Below are positions 49,427-55,224 of a DNA stretch of 55,224 nucleotides, piece by piece; within the stretch, counting starts at the first letter, position 1, and every line of letters starts with the position of its first letter. This DNA is from Candidatus Eisenbergiella merdipullorum (GTDB taxonomy: Bacteria > Bacillota > Clostridia > Lachnospirales > Lachnospiraceae). The notes beneath the pieces were generated by a model that was not told the DNA's origin, did no database searches, and worked only from the letters and a program-made list of their open reading frames with translations. The stretch is from assembly GCA_019118445.1 (NCBI GenBank), contig DWYY01000089.1, forward strand, positions 1 to 55,224, in the 5' to 3' direction. The position numbers were made by a program, and so were the translations under genes.

Positions 49427-51504
49427 AGTTTGTGATCAAGCATGAGATCCCGGGACGCCTGCGTATCCACTTGATGCAGAAAAAGATGACGTATGCGCAG
49501 GCGGACACGCTTTGCTGGTTCCTTGAGAAACAGACTTACGTGACAGGCTCCAAGGTCTATGAGCGCACCGCAGACGCTGTGATCTGTTACACCGGAGACC
49601 GAGAAAAAGTTCTCGGAGAACTCAGAGGATTTTGTTATGAGCGAGCGGATGTGCCTGAAAATGTGCTTGCCTGTTCCGGAAGAGAGATGAACGCATCCTT
49701 TCGGGAAAGGCTGATCGCCAATGTGATCCTGCATTATGGCGGCAGACTGCTTGTCCCAGATCCGATCCGGAAAATCTGGCTGACATTCAAAGCCTTAAAG
49801 TTTATCTGGAAGGGCATAAGATGTCTCGCAAAGGGCCGGCTCGAAGTCCCGGTCCTGGACGCGGCTGCCATCGGCGTTTCGGTTGCCCGGGGAAATTTCA
49901 ATATGGCGGGCTCAGTGATGTTCCTCCTTGGTATCGGGGAGCTTCTGGAAGATTGGACGCATAAGAAATCAGTCGGCGATCTGGCCAGGAGCATGTCCAT
50001 GAATGTGAAAAAGGTATGGCTGAAGACAGATGACCAGGAAGTGCTTGCGGATGCGTCAAAGGTCCGGCCGGGAGACAGGGTTGTCGTCCACATGGGAAAC
50101 GTGATCCCTTTTGACGGTGAAGTATCTGCCGGGGAAGGAATGGTGAACCAGGCTTCTCTGACCGGAGAGCCGCTTCCTGTGCAGAGGAATGCGGGAAAGA
50201 TGGTTTATGCGGGTACAGTCCTGGAAGAAGGGGAGCTGGAGATTGTGGTCAGAGCGGTATCAGGTTCTACCAGGTTTGAAAAGATCGTGACCATGATCGA
50301 AGAGTCAGAGAAACTGAAATCCAATCTGGAGAGCAAAGCGGAGCATCTGGCGGACAGGCTTGTTCCCTATACTCTTCTCGGAACGGGGATCGTGGGACTT
50401 ATCACCCGCAATTTTACAAAAGCGCTGTCAGTCCTGATGGTGGATTTTTCCTGCGCACTGAAGCTCGCCATGCCGATCACGGTCCTTTCGGCGATCCGGG
50501 AGGCCGGACAGTATGGGATCACCGTCAAAGGTGGAAAATACCTGGAGGCTGTAGCGGAGGCGGATACCGTTGTATTTGACAAAACGGGAACGCTGACAAA
50601 AGCAAAGCCCACGGTGAAGCAGGTAGTTGTATTTGGGGATTATCCGAAAGAGGAAGCCCTCCGCATGGCGGCCTGCCTGGAGGAGCACTTCCCCCATTCC
50701 ATGGCTAAGGCTGTCGTAGATGCGGCAAAAAAGAGAAATCTGCGCCATGAGGAGATGCACTCCAAGGTAGAATACATCGTCGCCCACGGGGTCGCATCTC
50801 ATATCGACGGCAAGAAAGTCGTGATCGGAAGCAGCCATTTTGTGTTTGAAGATGAAGGCTGTACCATCCGGCCAAAGATGCAGGAACGTTTTAACGCGCT
50901 TCCTGATGAGTATTCCCATCTGTATCTTGCCATGGAGAAAGAGCTGATCGCGGTAATCTGTATTGAAGATCCCATCAGGGAAGAAGCTGCGGATATGATC
51001 CGGTCGCTGAAAGCCGAAGGGATAAAAAAAGTTGTCATGATGACCGGGGACAGCGAGCACACTGCTGCTGCGGTGGCGAAGCGAGTCGGCGTGGATGCAT
51101 ATTATTCGGAGGTCCTGCCGGAAGATAAAGCCCGCTTTGTGGAGCAGGAGAAAGCCGCCGGCAGAAAAGTGATCATGGTCGGAGATGGGATCAATGACTC
51201 TCCGGCGCTGTCCGCTGCGGATGCCGGCGCAGCCATCAGCGATGGAGCCGAGCTTGCCCGTGAGATTGCGGACATCACCATTGCGGCAGAGGATCTCAGT
51301 GCCGTGGTCACGCTGAAACGCATTGCGGACGCCATGATGAAGCGGATCCGTGGTAATTATCGGGAAATTGTCAGCATCAATTCAGCGTTGATCGCCATGG
51401 GAGTGGGCGGTGTGATCCCGCCTGCGGCTTCAGCTCTTCTGCACAATACGTCAACACTTGCGATCAGTCTGAAAAGCATGCGAAACCTCCTGCCTGAGAG
51501 ATAA
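49423..51504 (+). CDS. P1B-type heavy-metal P-type ATPase with atypical membrane motif
   Basis: A 693-residue metal pump. The N-terminal ~80 residues look like a degenerate HMA-type domain (KFVIKHEIPGRLRIHLMQ) without CxxC. Catalytic landmarks are intact: TGEPLPVQ (near 246), phosphorylation motif DKTGTLT (Asp near 385), HP-like EEHFPHSMAKAVV, MMTGDSEHTA and GDGINDSPAL. In the membrane segment before the phosphorylation domain the usual CPx motif is replaced by SCALK (near 342), so the metal is hard to predict; Fe(II), Mn or Zn export are all possible. Six helices are likely, fewer than in Cu pumps. It is the last gene of the operon, ending before a stem-loop. Confidence 0.85.
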   Translation: MKFVIKHEIPGRLRIHLMQKKMTYAQADTLCWFLEKQTYVTGSKVYERTADAVICYTGDREKVLGELRGFCYERADVPENVLACSGREMNASFRERLIANVILHYGGRLLVPDPIRKIWLTFKALKFIWKGIRCLAKGRLEVPVLDAAAIGVSVARGNFNMAGSVMFLLGIGELLEDWTHKKSVGDLARSMSMNVKKVWLKTDDQEVLADASKVRPGDRVVVHMGNVIPFDGEVSAGEGMVNQASLTGEPLPVQRNAGKMVYAGTVLEEGELEIVVRAVSGSTRFEKIVTMIEESEKLKSNLESKAEHLADRLVPYTLLGTGIVGLITRNFTKALSVLMVDFSCALKLAMPITVLSAIREAGQYGITVKGGKYLEAVAEADTVVFDKTGTLTKAKPTVKQVVVFGDYPKEEALRMAACLEEHFPHSMAKAVVDAAKKRNLRHEEMHSKVEYIVAHGVASHIDGKKVVIGSSHFVFEDEGCTIRPKMQERFNALPDEYSHLYLAMEKELIAVICIEDPIREEAADMIRSLKAEGIKKVVMMTGDSEHTAAAVAKRVGVDAYYSEVLPEDKARFVEQEKAAGRKVIMVGDGINDSPALSAADAGAAISDGAELAREIADITIAAEDLSAVVTLKRIADAMMKRIRGNYREIVSINSALIAMGVGGVIPPAASALLHNTSTLAISLKSMRNLLPER

Positions 51505-51510
51505 TAGATA

Positions 51511-51543
51511 TGTCCCGCGACGGGTTCGGCCTGCCGCGGGACA
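51511..51543. terminator. Terminator between the metal operon and GH2
   Basis: TGTCCCGCG (51511-51519) pairs with CGCGGGACA (51535-51543) around a 15-nt loop, followed on the plus strand by TTTGGTT. It lies between the ends of two convergent units and may serve both. Confidence 0.7.
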
Positions 51544-51548
51544 TTTGG

Positions 51549-53648
51549 TTATGCCTGAAGGAGCTGTGAAAGCATGGCTTCATTCAGCTCCCTTACAGTT
51601 TTGGCATCCATTTTTTCGATCTTTCTGTCATAAGTGAGGATCCCGTTCACCTCACCTTCAATATCGGAAAGCTGTGTGTAAACGCTGGCACTGATGCCGT
51701 CGCGGACGGCGGGCAGGGCTGTGTCGGTGATCAGTTTTTTATACCCTTCTGTCAATCCCTTTTTGTCCCGGTATTTTCCATACCCGTACAGCCTGCTTCC
51801 AAAGCAGTGCCCCGGGATCTGCCAGGAATAACCGCCAAACTCGGTCAGCGCCAGAGCGCGGACCGGCTCTGGACGGACATGGAGAGAAAAGAAGTAATAA
51901 TGGATGCTGGCAATATCCCCTGCGCCCTGGTCAAACCATCCGCTGACATGATCCACCAGCCGTGTGGGATCCAGACGGGAAATCCGGCCTGCGGCGTCAG
52001 CCGCGTCAAACTGCCCCCACCCCTCGTTAAAGGGAACCCAGCAGACGATGCAGGGATGGACCCGGAGCGCCCGGACGGTTTCCTCTATTTCCTGAAGGAA
52101 GGAGCGCCGCCCGTCTTCCTCCTGCCTGGAAAGGAGAAAGCGGCTTTTCTTTCCATCGGATATGGTGATGGAAAAGGCGTTCATCAGCGTTGCCAGATAG
52201 GTGACAAACCAGTGTCTGTAAGAGGCGCCGCCGCAGACCATATCCTGCCAGACCAGCATCCCGAGCCTGTCACAGTGGTAATACCATCGCTGCGGTTCCA
52301 GCTTGACGTGCTTTCTCAGCATGTTAAAGCCCAGTTTTTTCATTTCAGTGATATCATATATGAATGCCTCATCACAGGGCGCGGTATACAGGCCGTCCGG
52401 CCAGTAGCCCTGATCCAGCACGCCTGCCTGGAAACAGGGACGGTTGTTCAGAAAGATTCGCCTGAAGCCCTTTTCGTCCGTCTGCACATCACATTTTCTC
52501 ATTGCAAAATAGCATTCCACCCGGTCCTCATCCATTTCCAGCGTCAGATGGTAGAGATAGGGATCTTCCGGCGTCCAGGGATGAAAATCCGGCAGGGGAA
52601 CAATAGCTTCTTTTCCCGCCAAAAGGCGCAGGGAAATGATCGTGCTGCCATCACAGGAAGCACCTTCGCGCGTGCCGTTCCCGCGTGCGTCCCCTTCGAA
52701 CAGGAGCCCATCGCACGGAGCGGAAAAAAGCGGATCATCCCGCAGCATCCTGTCGGTATCCGTTTCCGGACGGATTTGCGCCCTGATGGAGGGAATAGCG
52801 GCACGCGGACTTTCCGGAATGGTCTGAGCAGAGACCTCTGGAGGAGCCAGTGTGGAGCCTCCCGGAGAGACCTGTGCGGCGGCTGCCGGCATCTGCTCCC
52901 GCGTGTCGGCCGCTTGGACCAGAATGCGGCAGCATGCGTTGTCAAAATCTGGTTCAGCGAGGACGGAGGAAAGATATACGGGCGGGACTTCTTCCAGCCA
53001 CACCGTCTGCCAGATGCCGCTCTGCGCGGTGTAGAACATGCCTCCCCGCTTCAGCTTCTGCTTGCCCCTGCTGTACCAGGAGGTGTCGCTCAGATCCCGC
53101 ACGCGCACGAGAAGCTCGAAGCTGACGAAAGAGGCGTTGGGCTCGGAAGAAGCGGAAGTATCCATTTTAAAAGCCGCGGCATCGGACAGGGCAGGATCGG
53201 GGATAAAAGCCGTGATATCCAGAGAAAAGGGCAGATAACCGCCGGAATGACTTCCGGCTTCTTTTCCGTTTATGTAGACGGTGCAGGTCTGGTCCACCGC
53301 ACCGAAATGCAGCAGCAGGCGATGGCCTTCCGGCGGCTTAGGGACTGTCACGCTGCGCCGGTACCACAGATATTCTTCCGGCCAAAGCTGCCGCCCGACG
53401 CCCGAAAGCGGGCTTTCCGGTGAGAAGGGGACCAGGATCTTTCCGTCATAGGTTTCCGGCTCCTTTGGACTGCCGGTAAACGCATAGTCCCACTGCCCGT
53501 TCAAGTTGATCCAGTTTCGCCGGACCATAGCGGGACGGGGATACTCCTTCCATACATTTTCTGCCGTGACGGATTCGGTCCAGGGGGTGGTCAGCTTGTG
53601 CAAAGAAGCGGTATCGGCAGGTCTTCGTTTTTTCCTTTTTGCTTTCAT
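51549..53648 (-). CDS. Glycoside hydrolase family 2
   Basis: A 699-residue GH2 enzyme (beta-galactosidase, beta-glucuronidase or similar), with no signal peptide. The N-terminal sugar-binding domain reads RRNWINLNGQWDYAF, LWYRRSVTVPKPPEGHRLLLHFGAVDQTCTVYINGKEAGSHSGGYLPF, and the TIM barrel follows. The acid/base Glu is in PFNEGWGQFD (near 540) and the nucleophile Glu in ALTEFGGY (near 600). The second beta-domain contains an unusual insertion of about 90 residues rich in Ala, Pro, Ser and Arg (52640-52920). The start at 53648 has GAAAGGA upstream; a 41-residue longer frame lacks one. The substrate cannot be told from sequence alone. Confidence 0.88.
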   Translation of the reverse strand: MKAKRKKRRPADTASLHKLTTPWTESVTAENVWKEYPRPAMVRRNWINLNGQWDYAFTGSPKEPETYDGKILVPFSPESPLSGVGRQLWPEEYLWYRRSVTVPKPPEGHRLLLHFGAVDQTCTVYINGKEAGSHSGGYLPFSLDITAFIPDPALSDAAAFKMDTSASSEPNASFVSFELLVRVRDLSDTSWYSRGKQKLKRGGMFYTAQSGIWQTVWLEEVPPVYLSSVLAEPDFDNACCRILVQAADTREQMPAAAAQVSPGGSTLAPPEVSAQTIPESPRAAIPSIRAQIRPETDTDRMLRDDPLFSAPCDGLLFEGDARGNGTREGASCDGSTIISLRLLAGKEAIVPLPDFHPWTPEDPYLYHLTLEMDEDRVECYFAMRKCDVQTDEKGFRRIFLNNRPCFQAGVLDQGYWPDGLYTAPCDEAFIYDITEMKKLGFNMLRKHVKLEPQRWYYHCDRLGMLVWQDMVCGGASYRHWFVTYLATLMNAFSITISDGKKSRFLLSRQEEDGRRSFLQEIEETVRALRVHPCIVCWVPFNEGWGQFDAADAAGRISRLDPTRLVDHVSGWFDQGAGDIASIHYYFFSLHVRPEPVRALALTEFGGYSWQIPGHCFGSRLYGYGKYRDKKGLTEGYKKLITDTALPAVRDGISASVYTQLSDIEGEVNGILTYDRKIEKMDAKTVRELNEAMLSQLLQA

Positions 53649-53804
53649 GAAAATGATATATTTTCCTTTCTGCGGAGAATTCGCTGTTCCCGCGGGCAGC
53701 GCAAGAGCGTTGATCCATGAAAAGTATAGCACCTTTCTGATGATTTGTGACTCCCTTCCGGAGATTTCCATAGTGCAAAATCGTATGAGGGTATCTGCTG
53801 TACA

Positions 53805-53866
53805 TTGCTTTTTCGTATGGGAAAAGATATAATAAGCACATGATAATTAGTTATAGCTAACTAATT
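53805..53866 (+). promoter_or_regulatory. Promoter with a large palindromic operator
   Basis: TTGCTT (53805-53810), a 17-nt spacer, TATAAT (53828-53833). From 53845 to 53866, just over the expected start point, AATTAGTTA and TAACTAATT form a perfect 9-bp inverted repeat around TAGC. The form TTAGTTA-N4-TAACTAA resembles operators I associate with MarR-family repressors; that identification is inference. Confidence 0.7.
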
Positions 53867-53894
53867 GGCCTGATCACAGGTAAGAGGGATGTAT

Positions 53895-53948
53895 ATGAGC
53901 CGGACGTGTCCCAACTATCTATCTGTCATCATAAGGCGTATGAGATGA
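53895..53948 (+). CDS. 17-residue leader ORF coupled to the next gene
   Basis: ATG at 53895 with AGAGGGATG upstream opens a 17-codon frame, MSRTCPNYLSVIIRRMR, whose TGA (53946-53948) overlaps the next ATG (53945). It could be a translational-coupling leader or the surviving start of a decayed gene, for instance the regulator of the palindrome. Confidence 0.3.
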   Translation: MSRTCPNYLSVIIRRMR

Positions 53949-54151
53949 AGCCTGGAATGTACGGGGACATGGAGGGCTTGATGATCAAGAAAGCACAGGG
54001 AGAGGAGACGTTTTATATTCCTTCTCCGGAAGAGCTCCTGGATTCCAACGCGGATGAGCTTCCGGCGATGATCGTGCCCCGCGGAGTCTCCGGAAAAATG
54101 GTGGCCGGGACTGGCCTCGTTCTTTTTGGGGTTGACAGAATGAAGCGATAG
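53945..54151 (+). CDS. Hypothetical 68-residue protein
   Basis: A short soluble protein without a recognised domain. It reads EETFYIPSPEELLDSNADELPAMIVP in the middle and ends with a Gly/Val-rich hydrophobic stretch and FGVDRMKR. The chosen ATG (53945) overlaps the stop of a 17-codon upstream frame; an in-frame GTG at 53906 is an alternative start. It lies directly downstream of a promoter with a palindromic operator and upstream of the truncated spoIIID, so it may be a remnant in a rearranged region. Confidence 0.35.
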   Translation: MKPGMYGDMEGLMIKKAQGEETFYIPSPEELLDSNADELPAMIVPRGVSGKMVAGTGLVLFGVDRMKR

Positions 54152-54200
54152 ATGACGCTGCCGGAATCCTTCCTTTGTCCGGATTCTTTCGCCTGCGTCC

Positions 54201-54252
54201 GGCATACCCCCGGCTATCCCCGCATATCTTGTAAAAACAGGTATCCGGGGGA
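54201..54252 (+). promoter_or_regulatory. Possible sporulation-type promoter and hairpin before spoIIID
   Basis: GGCATAC (54201-54207) and CATATCTT (54223-54230) are 15 nt apart and loosely resemble sigma-E -35 and -10 elements, which would fit spoIIID. CCCCGG and CCGGGG halves (54208-54251) can pair across this region and overlap the GGGGG ribosome site. Weak evidence. Confidence 0.25.
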
Positions 54253-54257
54253 ACTTT

Positions 54258-54431
54258 GTGAAGGATTATATCGAGGAGAGGGCAATCGATATTGCCAACT
54301 ATATTATTGACTGCAGCGCAACAGTGCGCCAGACTGCGAAGCAGTTTGGGATCAGTAAATCTACGGTACATAAAGATGATGGTGTCATAATAAGAACAGA
54401 ATTTCAGGGAATGCAGAAAGCGTCTGTATAA
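54258..54431 (+). pseudogene. spoIIID: Truncated spoIIID (sporulation regulator)
   Basis: A GTG frame of 57 codons. The first 40 residues match SpoIIID, the mother-cell transcription factor: VKDYIEERAIDIANYIIDC, then TVRQTAKQFGISKSTVHKD, which contains the whole helix-turn-helix. After residue 40 the sequence leaves the family (DGVIIRTEFQGMQKASV, then stop), and the conserved C-terminal half (ERL-P-NP-L---V--IL, -RHIRGG-ATK) is missing; full-length proteins are about 80-95 residues. The break near 54378 is followed by repeats and then genes typical of an integrative element, so the gene was probably cut by its insertion. The missing half may lie at the far end of the element, outside the window. 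Confidence 0.8.
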
Positions 54432-54476
54432 AGGGTTTTTGGGGCTTCTTCGGGCAGGAAGAAGCTGACTGTTCGG

Positions 54477-54717
54477 CGGTTCATGAGAATCGCCTGGGTA
54501 CAAACCAGAGAAATGACTTTTTCATGTTACCATATTTTCGCATATTTTACTATACAATTATGGAAAATTGTATGGAAAGCGTTAAATGTTACTTGAAATG
54601 ATATTTCTCGCATAAAGCTTATCTCCCACTTGCTTGCTTATCACGGTTTGGAGAGAAACCTTTGGCAAAGCAAAAGAGAATTACATAGCGTCTGTTTGAC
54701 GGTTCATAAGAATCGCC
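54477..54717. repeat. 18-bp imperfect direct repeat pair, each a small hairpin
   Basis: CGGTTCAT-G/A-AGAATCGCC occurs at 54477-54494 and 54700-54717 with one mismatch. Each copy can fold, GGTTC with GAATC around a short loop. Both are preceded by AGCGTCTGT, 49 nt and 4 nt away respectively. Confidence 0.65.
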
Positions 54718-54733
54718 GGACAGGCGCTTTTTT
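54687..54733 (+). terminator. Hairpin with T-run upstream of the element genes
   Basis: AGCGTCTGT (54687-54695) pairs with ACAGGCGCT (54720-54728), with one G-U pair, enclosing a smaller CGGTTC/GAATCG stem, and ends in six T. It lies 35 bp before the next ATG and could attenuate the element's first operon or insulate it from outside transcription. Confidence 0.7.
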
Positions 54734-54767
54734 CATGCCCGAAAGCGGGCGAAGGAGGTGAGCCAGA

Positions 54768-54998
54768 ATGTCGGAAGTGAAATATGCGGAGGACAGACCG
54801 AAGGACTGCAGATACTGCTACTTCTGGTCGGGGAAGAAAAAGGGCTGTGATCTGGGTGGTGAAGAAAACTGCTACTACAGGATACGTCCGGAAGAGATCC
54901 CGCACAGCGAATGTGACGGCTGCCCTTACAGACAGGAGCCAAAGTGCGTAAGCCTGTGCATGAAGAAAATCCTGAAGGACTGGAAGGGGAAAAGTTGA
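54768..54998 (+). CDS. Small Cys-rich protein of integrative elements
   Basis: A 76-residue protein with ten Cys: DCRYCYFWSGKKKGCDLGG, ENCYYRI, CDGCPYRQEPKC, and CMKKILKDW. The paired Cys suggest zinc or iron-sulfur binding. Small proteins with this DCRYCYFW pattern are, to my knowledge, found just before the replication-initiator gene in integrative and conjugative elements of Firmicutes; no function is assigned. AAGGAGGTGAG gives an excellent ribosome site. The RepA-type gene follows 35 bp later. Confidence 0.7.
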   Translation: MSEVKYAEDRPKDCRYCYFWSGKKKGCDLGGEENCYYRIRPEEIPHSECDGCPYRQEPKCVSLCMKKILKDWKGKS

Positions 54999-55033
54999 TT
55001 GTCCTTGCGGATACGGAAAGGCGGTGAAGGTAA

Positions 55034-55224
55034 ATGGCCTTTGATTATTTTTATGGCCCACAGGCGGAGCAGTTTGCCTTCTACCGGATTCCCAAAGTGC
55101 TTTTCACAGACGGACGTTTCGGGAATATATCCACAGACGCTAAAACACTGTATGGAATCCTGCTTGACCGGATGAACCTGTCTGCGGCTAACGGCTGGCT
55201 GGATCAGGCGGGAAGGGTATATAT
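55034..55224 (+). CDS. Replication initiator protein A (RepA N-terminal), partial
   Basis: The first 63 codons of a gene cut by the window end. FYGPQAEQFAFYRIPKVLFTD and FGNISTDAKTLYGILLDRMNLS match the N-terminal domain of RepA_N-type initiators of plasmids and integrative elements, including the YRIPKVLF signature. GAAGG lies upstream. Such genes usually come early in the transfer/replication module of an ICE, which supports a mobile element extending rightward. Confidence 0.85.
   Translation, partial: MAFDYFYGPQAEQFAFYRIPKVLFTDGRFGNISTDAKTLYGILLDRMNLSAANGWLDQAGRVY

Larger units (their letters stand above)
54432..54767 (+). other. Left edge of the presumed mobile element: repeats and hairpins
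   Basis: No gene is seen. The stretch holds a GCTTCTT/AAGAAGC hairpin (54444-54465), a partial duplication (AGCGTCTGT at 54419 and 54687; an 18-bp repeat at 54477 and 54700), an ACAATT/AATTGT hairpin near 54555 and AT-rich DNA at 54520-54600 that could hold a promoter. The attachment site itself cannot be fixed without the other end. Confidence 0.5.

Noticed and set aside
51807..53423. Long open frame (538 codons) on the plus strand opposite GH2
   Set aside because: It is antisense to a gene with intact GH2 catalytic motifs, has no ribosome site or recognisable domain, and its composition is that of a complementary-strand shadow in GC-rich DNA.
54470..54720. tRNA gene or fragment as integration target (GGTTCAT-AGAATC resembles a T-arm)
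   Set aside because: No acceptor or anticodon arm can be built around either copy; they fold as small hairpins only.

Overview
The window looks like chromosome of a spore-forming, gut-type member of the Lachnospiraceae (Clostridia). The basis is protein content, not a database match: a Spo0A C-terminal-domain protein, a broken spoIIID, FeoA/FeoB with a Cys-rich partner, DUF3842 and DUF6110 proteins, lipoproteins with clostridial lipoboxes, strong AGGAGG-type ribosome sites, and many cytosolic glycosidases served by an LplB/YtcP/LplA-type sugar ABC importer. No rRNA, tRNA or CRISPR array was seen.

Layout. 1-535: an orphan XRE regulator and a micro-ORF. 0.66-6.5 kb: a surface-glycan block, with a reverse-strand FAD oxidoreductase, then a polytopic membrane protein, an acyltransferase-3 protein and an SH3-SGNH lipoprotein whose genes overlap. 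6.9-9.5 kb: a Spo0A_C-only protein, an EamA transporter and an anchored propeller-like protein. 9.6-15.4 kb: an AraC regulator divergent from a five-gene operon (two TIM-barrel isomerase-like proteins, two Gfo/Idh/MocA dehydrogenases, ThuA-like) that resembles 3-keto-glycoside catabolism. 15.6-17 kb: a cytidylate-kinase-like protein and DedA. 17.2-22.8 kb: GH3, AraC and GH78. 23-32.4 kb: mostly housekeeping (trigger-factor-like lipoprotein, AsnRS, NlpC/P60 hydrolase, DUF3842, SIMPL lipoprotein, RsmJ, ABC-F). 32.5-41 kb: a more AT-rich rhamnoside island (two permeases, binding protein, sensor AraC, second GH78). 41.3-45 kb: methionine aminopeptidase, ProRS and a CDP-alcohol phosphatidyltransferase. 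45.1-51.5 kb: a nine-gene metal operon (feoA, feoA, feoB, small membrane proteins, a tethered HMA protein, a Fur-like regulator without metal ligands, DUF6110, a P-type ATPase). 51.5-53.6 kb: GH2. 53.8-54.4 kb: a palindromic operator, a small coupled ORF pair and a spoIIID cut short. 54.4-55.2 kb: what looks like the left end of an integrative or conjugative element, with a RepA-type initiator running off the window.

How the parts fit. Three themes recur. The first is intracellular breakdown of plant-type glycosides: GH3, two GH78, GH2, the keto-glycoside-like operon and a dedicated importer, with three AraC-type regulators. The second is iron or other divalent metal homeostasis, with import and probable efflux in one transcript. 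The third is surface polymer modification. Two genes (GH3 and the first ABC permease) have their best ribosome site in a different frame from the body of the gene, and several genes carry a GC-rich hairpin immediately upstream of the Shine-Dalgarno sequence.
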